Below the pieces are notes generated by a model. It saw only the letters and a program-made list of their open reading frames with translations, was not told the origin of the DNA and searched no databases. 64,000 nt of DNA. It comes from Spirosoma telluris (GTDB lineage Bacteria; Bacteroidota; Bacteroidia; Cytophagales; Spirosomataceae). Both the position numbers and the translations under genes were made by a program. Positions 45,343 to 54,065 of the stretch are shown here, one piece after another (the stretch's first letter is position 1; each line of letters starts with the position of its first letter). The stretch is taken from assembly GCA_003259005.1 (NCBI GenBank), contig QLII01000001.1, positions 124,001-188,000 of the forward strand. The letters are read 5' to 3'.

Positions 45343-47129
45343 TTATTTTGGTGCAGGGATAATATAAAATTCAACGTTTTGATCGTTAGTTACTCTTTTT
45401 TTGACCTTCTTAGCCGGTTTCACTGGCCCGTTGCCTACTACAGTCTTGAGTTGCTTGATTTGCTCTAGCAGGTACGGATCTGATTTCAACATGTAGGCTG
45501 TCTGATACCACTCAATGGCATCTTCTTTCGCTGGCAGGCTGCTGGTTCTCTGATAAGTAAGCTTTTCATGGGTTGCCTTAGTCAGGCACATGGTATAGAG
45601 TGAATCTATTGTCTGAGCATTACCAGGCAGTGTTACAAGCTCGGCAAAGGCACGACGGGCAGCTGCAAAATAAACCGCATGTTTGTCATGAGGAAACTGG
45701 TCTAGCCGAATCAATATCCGGGCGGCTTTCCACGAGGGTAGCGCGTTTGCCGCTGGAGAAGTAGGTATTGGTTTGTTATTGGGAACGGCTCTGTCGGGTA
45801 GGCGCTTGCTTTCGCTGGTGGGGTGCGGAAGTGCTGCGGAATGATTAGGCTGAGCAGGGTCGGTGACCTGATAGTCATTTCTATCGACCATGACTGTAGT
45901 ATTCGCCGTGGGCGATTCTCGGTTTTTATAAATTAAAACAGCAATGACTAAGGAAATTAGTAATCCGAGACCAATAATGATTTGCTTAATAGCGAGGGGG
46001 CCTGTTGCAGGTTTTGGAGAAGTTGAGGGGACTGCCTGACTGATGGGAAGCGGCTCCTGGACCGAAGATGCAGTTGCTTTTTTCGCTGTTACACGCGACA
46101 CAGGGGCAGTAGGAGTCGGTTTTACAGAAACCTCCGAAACGGGTGCAGGTGTTCTGGCTATCGGATGATCTATACTGATGTCAGCATTCGCATCCTCCCT
46201 AGTCGTGAGCGGTGTGGTAAGCCGTACTGGTTTGTTCAATATAATCGTATCGGGTTCATTAGTCGCCTGTTGGACGGGTTGTGAAGTTGACGAAACGGTT
46301 ATCCTGTTAAGGTCGTCCAGTAGGTCCTGAATCGACTGGTGTCGGTCAATGGGTTCTTTTTGAGTAGCTTTCTGGATGATTGGATTGAAAACAGCCAGCT
46401 GACCTTCTAATTGCGGTAATGTCTTTTTGACGATAGACTCCTGAATGTCATAGTTACTTCTCGTGCTCAGTCCCTCGTAGGGATTATGACCCACAAGCAG
46501 TGTATAGATCATCACCCCCAGCGAATAAATATCGGTACGATGATCAATTTCCTGTAACCCGCGTACTTGCTCTGGACTCATATACATAGGTGAGCCAAGC
46601 ACTTCCTGAAAGCTGGTTAAGCCCAGAGCCATACTATTAAACTGGGCTTCGGTCTGGTCCAGCGCTTTGGCGATCCCAAAATCCAGAATTTTTAGCTTTC
46701 CTGATGTCGTCAGGAAAAAATTGCTTGGCTTTACATCCCGATGAACAATTTTTCGGGCATGGCATATGGCAAAGGGAGGCAGCAACTGCTGCATCCAGTC
46801 GATAAGTTGTGCGGGAGAAAGTGCGCCTTCGCGCCGAATATGACTTAGAAGATTAACGCCTGTGAGATGTTCCATCACAATGGCCATCTGCTTGCCATCT
46901 TCATAAAAGTCTTTAATCTGACAAACTTGTTCGAGATCACGTAAGGATTTAAGCGCTTCCATCTCATTACGAAAGCGTTTTCGTATCGTTTCATGCTCCG
47001 CCAGATCGACATTCAATAACTTAATGGCAAACGGATCGCCCAGGTTGTTCACCGCAAAATAGACTTTCGACATGCCCCCTTGCCGATTTCATATTTGAGG
47101 GTGTATGAGGCTATTCGATCTGTGTTCAC
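45343..47129 (-). CDS. Ser/Thr protein kinase, membrane-anchored (one missing base)
   Basis: The Hanks-type kinase starts at GTG 47129 (NTDRIASYTLKYEIGKGG). A missing G in the run at 47075-47079 (plus-strand C) separates the Gly-rich loop from MSKVYFAVNN; without this repair the nucleotide-binding loop would be lost. Domain blocks seen are PFAIKLLNVD (Lys), ICHARKIVHRDVKPSNFFLT (catalytic Asp), KILDFGIAKAL (DFG) and SPMYMSPEQVRG. After a proline/threonine-rich linker comes a single membrane segment (IKQIIIGLGLLISLVIAVLI, about 400) and an extracytoplasmic tail. The next gene is an OmpA-type lipoprotein. Confidence 0.86.
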
Positions 47130-47314
47130 AGGAATTAACGTAAGAGACCTTGCTAATTAGTCATCTTTCCTGATATGGTTAACTAGCAAGGTTGGTGTGT
47201 TATATCAGGTATAAATATAGTACTTTTTGAATAGTGACCATAGTATAAGATTAATAGATAGTTGTACTTTATTTTATTGAAAATGTCAAAAAGAATACTA
47301 GTACTTGGCCAAAC

Positions 47315-47410
47315 TAGATTCTTTTGATTCTACTGGATTCTTTTGTTTTTATTTGACTGATGATCAGGATAATAGCATCTGGTAGAATCAAAAGAATCTA
47401 CCAGATGCTA
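47315..47410. repeat. 9-bp-unit hairpin element, copy C
   Basis: The 500-bp gap 47130-47632 contains this element: tagattcttttgattctact faces the inverted gaatcaaaagaatcta, and tagcatctggtaga / tctaccagatgcta form an extra hairpin at 47373-47410. The left flank ccaaactagattcttttgat is nearly the same as in copy E. Smaller palindromes lie at about 47151-47210 and 47443-47481. Confidence 0.65.
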
Positions 47411-47586
47411 AATTGAAGAAGTACGGAAATAGGTCAATCCTAAACTTACCCTTCTTTATGAGCATGCGTGAGGGGTAAGTTGGAAACTGATGGAATAAAT
47501 CAAAGCGACTTGACTAACAGGATAGCTTAATTTAGGATTTAATTTCCTGTTTACAAGTAATCAAATTGGGTATACTGTCAAAAAAT

Positions 47587-47626
47587 AAAAGCAGAAGCCG
47601 GGAGAAACAGCCCAGCTTCTGCTTTT
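47587..47626 (+). promoter_or_regulatory. Hairpin directly before the uxaC start codon
   Basis: aaaagcagaagc (47587-47598) and gcttctgctttt (47615-47626) pair perfectly; the ATG is six bases further on. It could hide the ribosome entry region or act as a weak terminator, so it may control uxaC. Confidence 0.45.
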
Positions 47627-47632
47627 GTCACC

Positions 47633-49045
47633 ATGACTACATTTTCGCCCGCTCCTACATTCTTATCCGACGATTTTTTGTTGCAGACCGAAACGGCCCG
47701 TCGACTCTATCACGACTATGCCCGGCCAATGCCTATTATCGATTACCATTGCCACTTGCCTCCCGATCAGATTGCTGCCGATAAACACTTTGAGAACATT
47801 ACTCAGCTCTGGCTCTACGGCGATCATTACAAGTGGCGGGCTATGCGAACCCACGGCATTGATGAACGCTATTGCACAGGCAATGCAACGGATTGGGAGA
47901 AGTTCGAAAAATGGGCCGAAACCGTTCCGTATACCCTGAGAAACCCGCTGTATCATTGGACACATCTGGAATTGAAAAATCCGTTTGGGATAACGGATGT
48001 GTTGAATCCGGCAACGGCCCGCTCGGTATACGATACCTGTAATGAGCAACTGCCCAATTTATCAGCACGAGCATTGCTTCAGTACTTTAATGTTCGGGTG
48101 GTTTGTACAACCGACGATCCGCTTGATTCGCTGGAACATCATAAGCAACTCGTGCAGGATGGGTTTACTGTGAAAATTCTGCCCACTTTTCGCCCCGATA
48201 AAGCGATGGCTGCCGACGATCCCGTGGCCTTTCGGGCCTATGTGCAGAAGCTAACTCAGGTAACGAATTCTGAAATCCATACCCTGACTCAATACCTCGA
48301 CGCGCTTAAATCCCGACACGATTATTTCGCTGAAATGGGCTGTAAACTGTCTGATCATGGCTTGGAAGTGATCTATGCAGAATCGTATACCGAGGGGGAG
48401 ATTCAACGGATCTTCGATCATCTGTATACGGGCGTTGCGATCGATTCCATCGACGTACTGAAATTTAAATCGTTCATGCTCGTTCAATTTGCGGAGTGGG
48501 ATCACGAAAAAAACTGGACACAGCAATTCCATCTCGGTGCACTCCGCAACAATAACCTCCGTCGACTGCGTGAACTTGGTCCCGATACGGGCTGGGATAG
48601 TATTGGCGATTTCCCTCAAGCAGCCTCTCTGTCGCGCTTTTTAGGTGGTCTGGACGACCGGAATAAACTGGCCAAAACGATTCTGTACAATCTGAATCCG
48701 GCTGATAATGAAGTAATGGCCACCATGATTGGTAACTTCAATGATGGCTCTGTTCGGGGTAAAGTGCAGTTTGGGTCGGGCTGGTGGTTTCTGGATCAGA
48801 AAGATGGGATGGAGAAACAAATTAATGCCCTATCCAATATGGGACTGCTAAGCGCATTTGTTGGTATGCTAACTGATTCGCGTAGTTTCGTGTCATTTCC
48901 TCGTCACGAGTACTTTCGGCGCATTTTATGCAATATTTTCGGCAACGAAATTGAAAACGGCGAACTTCCTAACGATGTTGCCTGGGTTGGTCAGATTGTG
49001 CAGGATATCTGTTATCGTAATGCCGAGCGGTATTTTGGGTTTTAA
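47633..49045 (+). CDS. uxaC: Glucuronate isomerase (uronate isomerase)
   Basis: The 470-residue enzyme converts D-glucuronate to D-fructuronate and D-galacturonate to D-tagaturonate, the first step of hexuronate use. It has the amidohydrolase-like barrel with MPIIDYHCHLPPDQIAADKH, VVCTTDDPLDSLEHH, and the C-terminal LTDSRSFVSFPRHEYFRRIL block containing conserved Arg and His. Length and start are standard (E. coli UxaC has 470 residues). It is about 5 kb from uxaB and kdgK, on the opposite strand. No uxaA, uxuA or kdgA is in the window. Confidence 0.95.
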   Translation: MTTFSPAPTFLSDDFLLQTETARRLYHDYARPMPIIDYHCHLPPDQIAADKHFENITQLWLYGDHYKWRAMRTHGIDERYCTGNATDWEKFEKWAETVPYTLRNPLYHWTHLELKNPFGITDVLNPATARSVYDTCNEQLPNLSARALLQYFNVRVVCTTDDPLDSLEHHKQLVQDGFTVKILPTFRPDKAMAADDPVAFRAYVQKLTQVTNSEIHTLTQYLDALKSRHDYFAEMGCKLSDHGLEVIYAESYTEGEIQRIFDHLYTGVAIDSIDVLKFKSFMLVQFAEWDHEKNWTQQFHLGALRNNNLRRLRELGPDTGWDSIGDFPQAASLSRFLGGLDDRNKLAKTILYNLNPADNEVMATMIGNFNDGSVRGKVQFGSGWWFLDQKDGMEKQINALSNMGLLSAFVGMLTDSRSFVSFPRHEYFRRILCNIFGNEIENGELPNDVAWVGQIVQDICYRNAERYFGF

Positions 49046-49060
49046 TTTTGAACCATTGAT

Positions 49061-49205
49061 TAGTAATTGGGTAAATTTAGATTCTGTCGATTCTATGGAT
49101 TCTATTGTCTTGAAAAACAGTGACTTGATACAATAGGGCCCAAAGAATCAACAGAATCTAAAGAATCAATAGAATCAATAGAATCCAAATTTGCCTAATT
49201 ACTTA
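49061..49205. repeat. 9-bp-unit hairpin element, copy D
   Basis: Left: gattctgtc, gattctatg, gattctatt. Right: five inverted units such as agaatcaac and agaatctaa. The outer arms, tagtaattgggtaaattta and taaatttgcctaattactta-like sequence at the right, make the ends resemble copy A. It begins 15 bp after uxaC and runs into the next gene. Confidence 0.75.
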
Positions 49206-50062
49206 CATACATTTATTGAAACCAAGGGTCCTTCTGCCAGTTCGCCCCCCGTTCGGCTGCATGTCGTTCAGGCAGGCCCGACAGAGGGCCATTGATTATT
49301 TTATTACATGGTTTTCCTGAGTTCTGGTACGGCTGGAGGCAACAGATAGATGTATTAGCCGAAGCCGGATGCTGGGTTTGGGTGCCCGATCAGCGGGGTT
49401 ACAATATCAGCGATAAACCAACGGGTATCAACGCCTATAGTCTTGACACCTTGGTTGCTGATGTAATTGCCTTGATTGATGCCGCAGGCCGGAAAAAAGC
49501 GGTGATTGTGGGGCACGACTGGGGAGCTGCTGTGGCCTGGTGGACGGCGGTTTCCTATCCCGAACGAGTGGAGCGGTTGGTTGTTCTCAATGTCCCCCAT
49601 CCAGTTGTTATGAAGCAATTTGCCAGTCAGGATGTTGGCCAAATGCTGCGTAGCTGGTATATCGGTTTCTTTCAGTTGCCCTGGTTGCCGGAAGTGGTTG
49701 TTCGGTTGGGCAACTGGGCGTTCCTGGCCCAGACAATGAAACGGAGTAGTCGACGGGGAACCTTCACGGAGGCTGACCTGAAACAGTACAAAACGGCCTG
49801 GTCGCAGCCGGGAGCCGCCAAAGCTATGATTAACTGGTATCGGGCTTCCATCCGAAAGCCACCTGCCCGTCGCCAAACGATTCGGGTCACCGTACCAACA
49901 TTACTTATCTGGGGTGTTCGAGATCAGTTTTTGAAGCGTGAAATGGCTCAACCCAGCATCGATCTGTGCGATAATGGACGCCTTGTTTTTATCGAGGAGG
50001 CTACTCACTGGGTTCAGCACGAAGTTGGGAAGCGAGTGACGGAGTTGATAATGAGTCCTTAG
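49191..50062 (+). CDS. Alpha/beta hydrolase, epoxide-hydrolase-like (one missing G)
   Basis: The main frame carries [35 protein letters not shown] with the nucleophile Asp, IWGVRDQFL with the acidic residue and [10 protein letters not shown] with the catalytic His, as in epoxide hydrolases and haloalkane dehalogenases. One missing G in 49286-49288 separates it from its N-terminus ([25 protein letters not shown]). In that upstream frame no ATG exists; the only start-like codon is TTG 49191, which lies in the right arm of repeat element D. The natural start may have been displaced by the element. Repaired length is about 290 residues. Confidence 0.75.
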
Positions 50063-50121
50063 TCAACAGCAGTCAGTCGATAGTAAATATGATCCTGCTA
50101 TCGACTGATTACAGTTGACTA
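50060..50121. terminator. Hairpin between convergent genes (tcagtcgatag family)
   Basis: tagtcaacagcagtcagtcg (left arm, 50060-50083) pairs imperfectly with 50098-50121. It separates two convergent genes and resembles the palindrome at 55149-55220. Confidence 0.6.
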
Positions 50122-50126
50122 ATGAC

Positions 50127-51404
50127 TTATTGCTTATACACCTTCCCGTCTTTCATCACAAACTTAACAGTCTGAAGGGTTTTGATATTCTGTATTGGGT
50201 TTTCATCTACCGCAATAATATCGGCAAACTTGCCCGTTTCAATAGAACCGATCTGTGCATCCATACCCAGTAACTTTGCGTTGGTCATCAGGGCTGCTTT
50301 GATCGCTTCTACCGCTGGCATTCCAGCCTCTACCATGTATTCAAATTCCCTGGCGTTGTAGCCGTGAATAAACACACCGGCATCGGTGCCAAACGCGATT
50401 TTTACCCCTGCTTTGTATGCTTTTCCAAACGTAGCCTGGATTTTTGGACCGATTGCCAGGGCTTTTGGAACCACTAAGGGTGGATAATAGCCGAAATGCC
50501 GGGCTGAGTCGGCGGCCGTTTTACCCGCAATGATGGTTGGAACGTAGTAGGTTCCGTGTTTTTTGAACAGCTCAATGGCTTCATCGTCCATCAACGTTCC
50601 GTGCTCAATGGTTTGAACACCAGCACGGATTGCTCGTTTCATTCCTTCTGCTCCGTGAGCGTGGGCGGCTACCGCAAACCCATAATCTTTGGCAGCATCG
50701 ACAACCGCTTTCACTTCTTCTTCCGTAAACTGCGGGCCAGAGCCATCTTTGGCATTACTCAGTACCCCGCCGGTTGCCGTAATTTTGATCAGGTCAGATC
50801 CATCTTTGTAGCGCTGCCGAACCGCTTTCCGGGCATCTTCAGGCCCATTAATAACCCCTTCAGTTGGTCCGGGGTCGCCCATTAAGTCCTTCCGGTAGCC
50901 GTTAGTTGGGTCGGCGTGACCGCCTGTTGTGGCAATTGACTTCCCAACGGTTAATACCCTGGGGCCTTCCACTAGTCCGGCGTTGATCGCGTTACGAAGG
51001 GAGACGTTTACGCCTGAGCCACCCAGATCGCGCACTGTCGTGAAACCGGCCAGTAAGGTTGTTTTCGCATAGCCTGCTGCCCGATAGGCAACGTCAGCTG
51101 GGTTACTGGTAAATCCATCAATGGCACCACCCCGGCGTGTCTGACTTTCCAGGTGGACGTGCATATCGATCAGGCCTGGCAGAACAGTTTTCGATTTCAT
51201 GTCCAGCACCTTATCCTGACCCGCAGGCGTTGTGTACCCTTTCTGAACTCCTGTAATCTTGTTGCCTTCAACCACAATAGTCATTTGTGGTTGTAAGGTA
51301 TTGCCAATACCATCGAACAGATTTCCACAGTGAATGAGTGTCCGTTGGGCAATGAGAGGTGATGCCAGCAATGATAATCCCGCCAGCAGGTACAGTTTTT
51401 TCAT
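50127..51404 (-). CDS. Secreted amidohydrolase / imidazolonepropionase-like dipeptidase
   Basis: The start at 51404 gives KKLYLLAGLSLLASPLIAQR, a signal peptide; an upstream frame would run through a terminator hairpin. The amidohydrolase fold shows metal ligands in GLIDMHVHLES, the probable carboxylated Lys in LIKITATGGV, His in AVAAHAHGAEG and TIEHGTLMDD, and Asp in IAFGTDAGVF. Length is about 425 residues. Related periplasmic enzymes act on Xaa-Pro dipeptides or organophosphates; the natural substrate here is unknown. Confidence 0.85.
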   Translation of the reverse strand: MKKLYLLAGLSLLASPLIAQRTLIHCGNLFDGIGNTLQPQMTIVVEGNKITGVQKGYTTPAGQDKVLDMKSKTVLPGLIDMHVHLESQTRRGGAIDGFTSNPADVAYRAAGYAKTTLLAGFTTVRDLGGSGVNVSLRNAINAGLVEGPRVLTVGKSIATTGGHADPTNGYRKDLMGDPGPTEGVINGPEDARKAVRQRYKDGSDLIKITATGGVLSNAKDGSGPQFTEEEVKAVVDAAKDYGFAVAAHAHGAEGMKRAIRAGVQTIEHGTLMDDEAIELFKKHGTYYVPTIIAGKTAADSARHFGYYPPLVVPKALAIGPKIQATFGKAYKAGVKIAFGTDAGVFIHGYNAREFEYMVEAGMPAVEAIKAALMTNAKLLGMDAQIGSIETGKFADIIAVDENPIQNIKTLQTVKFVMKDGKVYKQ

Positions 51405-51428
51405 AAATGAAGTTGGTTGGGTACAAAA

Positions 51429-51455
51429 AAGGCTGTAACGAAAGGTTACAGCCTT
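51429..51455 (-). terminator. Terminator of the small lipoprotein gene
   Basis: aaggctgtaac and gttacagcctt pair perfectly, followed by a T-run on the minus strand. It lies 29 bp past the stop at 51484 and fixes the start of the amidohydrolase to a position downstream of it. Confidence 0.85.
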
Positions 51456-51483
51456 CAAAATACGAAAAGATGGGGAACAACCC

Positions 51484-51873
51484 TTATAATTTTGCTACCT
51501 GAACGGTTGCTGTCTGGGCTGGATAGGGGCCAACTGCACGCAGAACCACTTTATACGTTTGGTGGCTAAGCGTAACTCCCGTTGAATCTGGTCGCTTTGC
51601 GTTATTACCTACGCCTAAGGTCAGACCTACCGCGCTTGAATCTGTAGCAGTTGAAAGAAGTAACTTAACTCTGGTTTCGCCTGCCCAAATACAAACGCCA
51701 CCCGGTGGGCAGCGGCTGTCCTGAATAGAGTCAACCCGAACCACCACCTCTGATGCAAGTCGGGCTGATTGATGCAGGCCGACAGACACAAGGTCATTTG
51801 GCTGGGCATCGGATGATTTACAGGCTGAAAAGAGTGTTGTTCCAACGATGAGAAAACCAGAAAGCCATTTCAT
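51484..51873 (-). CDS. Small lipoprotein, unknown function
   Basis: The start at 51873 gives KWLSGFLIVGTTLFSACKSS with the lipobox FSAC. The mature part is a likely beta-sandwich with a Cys-bounded loop SRCPPGGVCIWAGETRVKL, seen in a family of small Cytophagales lipoproteins; the two Cys may form a disulfide. No enzymatic motif is present. It is followed by its own terminator. Confidence 0.72.
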   Translation of the reverse strand: MKWLSGFLIVGTTLFSACKSSDAQPNDLVSVGLHQSARLASEVVVRVDSIQDSRCPPGGVCIWAGETRVKLLLSTATDSSAVGLTLGVGNNAKRPDSTGVTLSHQTYKVVLRAVGPYPAQTATVQVAKL

Positions 51874-51961
51874 TGAGTCAAACATATCACTTGTCATTGA
51901 TTTCCTACAAGGATACTGTTGTTAGAAAAACGGTTGGAAAGGCTCACTTATTTTTTTACAA

Positions 51962-52402
51962 TCACCCGTCGGCAACAAATGTCAGGGCTTTTTCTGGCTC
52001 TGTAATTTTAGCAATTTCTTCTTTCGATTTCCCGGCGTCCTGTGCGTAGTGGCGCAGATCAGCTACGGGGGTGGTCGATGTTTCGGCAGTGCCTTCAACC
52101 ACAACAGTTTTGCCGACAATGTCTTTGGGAACGAAGAAACCGTAGTCTTTAAACGTAACCCGCATGGTTTGGCCATCACCTGTCTTAACCTTCATCCAGC
52201 AGCCTTTTACTTTACAAACCGACTCAACGGTACCTTCCACTTTGGCAGGCATCTCGGTCTTGTCAGCCATTTTAGTCGCTAACTGGGTAGCAGGAATAGC
52301 GCCTTTTTCAGTGATTTTTTTGCCATGATAACTGATTTCGTTCTGGGCAAATGCGCTAAAAGAAGCAGCTAAGAACAAACTTAAAAAAAGGAAGCGGTTC
52401 AT
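51962..52402 (-). CDS. DUF4920-family exported protein
   Basis: The 146-residue protein has a signal peptide (NRFLFLSLFLAASFSAFAQN). The mature part matches DUF4920: MPAKVEGTVESVCKVKGCWM with two Cys, TMRVTFKDYGFFVPKDIVGK and VVVEGTAETSTT. The fold is likely an OB-like barrel that may bind metal through the Cys pair; its role is unknown. It lies about 90 bp upstream of the small lipoprotein on the same strand. Confidence 0.83.
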   Translation of the reverse strand: MNRFLFLSLFLAASFSAFAQNEISYHGKKITEKGAIPATQLATKMADKTEMPAKVEGTVESVCKVKGCWMKVKTGDGQTMRVTFKDYGFFVPKDIVGKTVVVEGTAETSTTPVADLRHYAQDAGKSKEEIAKITEPEKALTFVADG

Positions 52403-52577
52403 TGGTTTTCAGATGATTAGTGAAAATGATAGCATTTGATTTGGGTGCCCGTTGGAGAAATTTTAGCTTAGCGGGGATGTATGAGTAGCCAAAAGTAGTA
52501 ATTTCTTTTTTCACCCTAATGCAAACCCCTACAAGATTAGGGATTGGCGTGAAGGGAGGGTAATACAAAACATAATT

Positions 52578-53096
52578 ATGCAAACTAAAACACCAATCCA
52601 GCAACGCCTATCTGCCGATTACCAGGCCTTTATTAAGGTGGCCGACAGCCTCACCGAAGAGCAGTTCCATAAAAATAACGATGATAAATGGTCAGTGGCT
52701 GATGTAATGCAGCATTTGTACTTATCTGCCCGACCTATAGTGCGACTCATGACCGGCCCACGTGATGTGTTGAGGCAATGGGGTGAAGCCAATTCACCCT
52801 CAAGAGATTATGACGACATTGCATCGGCTTACAGGAAAATCCTGGCAACTGGGGTTAAAGCGCCTGCTGCGATGTTGCCCCGAGTTGAGGATATGCAAGC
52901 TGAAAAAAGTGAGCTAATGATGCGCTTTACCGGTATATATCAGACGTTGATTGATGCTGTGGGCACTTGGTCAGATCTGGAAGTAGACAGCTATTGTATA
53001 CCGCATCCAGTTCTTGGTAAATTAACCGTTCGGGAAATGCTGATCTTTACGAGCGTGCATACACAACATCACTTACGATTGTTGCCAGAAGTATAG
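52578..53096 (+). CDS. DinB-like four-helix protein
   Basis: The 172-residue protein has the DinB/YfiT four-helix bundle. Metal-binding His are placed in VMQHLYLSARPIVR and at the end, SVHTQHHLRLLPEV. Further blocks are LTEEQFHKNNDDKWSVADV and KLTVREMLIFTS. Members are mostly small thiol transferases or uncharacterised. Start at 52578 gives the standard length. Confidence 0.82.
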   Translation: MQTKTPIQQRLSADYQAFIKVADSLTEEQFHKNNDDKWSVADVMQHLYLSARPIVRLMTGPRDVLRQWGEANSPSRDYDDIASAYRKILATGVKAPAAMLPRVEDMQAEKSELMMRFTGIYQTLIDAVGTWSDLEVDSYCIPHPVLGKLTVREMLIFTSVHTQHHLRLLPEV

Positions 53097-53118
53097 TGCA
53101 AACGAATGCTTTGCCAAA

Positions 53119-53197
53119 CTAGATTCTTTTGATCCTATGATTACTGACTATCAGTACGATAGAATTAAAAGAATCTATAGAATCAATTAGAATCTAG
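53119..53197. repeat. 9-bp-unit hairpin element, copy E
   Basis: ctagattcttttgatcctat at the left faces tcaattagaatctag at the right, with further inverted units gaattaaaagaatctatag. The preceding tttgccaaa is shared with copy C. Confidence 0.65.
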
Positions 53198-53217
53198 CTT
53201 GGATGGGTACTAGTTCC

Positions 53218-53912
53218 TTACCGAGCCAATTTCAGCCCCCGATTTCCTACCTGACCAAAGAAGTAATTAACGCCAAATTTTAAGCGCCCACCTTTACCCC
53301 GGCTAACGGTTGGGTCAATCTTGTTATAGAAACTGCCTTCGTAAGAGACTTCAGCACCCAGGCGGTGCAGAATCCAGGCCATTACGCCCAGTTCAAGGCC
53401 TACACTTGTATACTTGGCTTTGGTATCAGCTGGAATAAGTTCCGAGAATTCGCGTCCACTGTTTAAACTTGCCCCAACAAAACTGCTGATTCGAGTGCGG
53501 AATGGGTAATACCGCGCAAAGGCCCCAATTTGCCGGGAGCGGTATTTCTTGGCGACTAGCTGATCGTTATCATAACGAAGGCCTGCGGCAAAACCAGGCT
53601 GGAAGAAATAGCCAAGGCGCGTATTGACACCGACATACACCTGTCCATTCATTGCACCAAAACCGAGCCCCCGCCAACAAAAACATTGCCCGGATCAAAC
53701 CAGCTTAGTTGATGCGTCTGCTGGTAGCTGCGCGATTTGTCGATTTCATCGTTTATTTTTTCTTCCGCCTGATTGGCCGATTGCCGCAACTCCTGTTTCG
53801 TTCGTTCGTTAATAAGTGGCTTGGAACTGCCTGCTGAATCGGATCGGTTCTGGGCCAGACCAGCTATCGACAGGCTTGCCGATAGCGCTATGAGAGTAAG
53901 TAATTTTTTCAT
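53218..53912 (-). CDS. Outer-membrane beta-barrel protein (one missing base)
   Basis: The start at 53912 gives KKLLTLIALSASLSIAGLAQ, a signal peptide, followed by a helical linker (RTKQELRQSANQAEEKINDE). The frame breaks in the C-run 53668-53672; repair gives VFVGGGLGFGAMNGQVYVGV and continues as a barrel (TRLGYFFQPGFAAGLRYDND, RISSFVGASLNSGREF, LGAEVSYEGSFYNK). Repaired length is 231 residues. It is a small outer-membrane barrel of unknown role. Upstream sequence 53913-54009 shows no gene. Confidence 0.78.
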
Positions 53913-54009
53913 CGTCGTTGAGTTGAATGCATGCAAATAATGTCTTATTAACCAGATATGCAGGATAAGGTTTGCCTGTCTCTATAGATGAATGGGTAGG
54001 CTAAAAAAA

Positions 54010-54044
54010 AATACCGCCTTCTCATAGAATGAAAAAACGGTATT
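54010..54044 (-). terminator. Terminator of serC
   Basis: aataccg and cggtatt form a 7-bp stem around a 21-base loop, followed by a run of nine T on the minus strand, 22 bp past the serC stop. Confidence 0.7.
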
Positions 54045-54065
54045 GTGATAATGTTCAGAGCAGGT

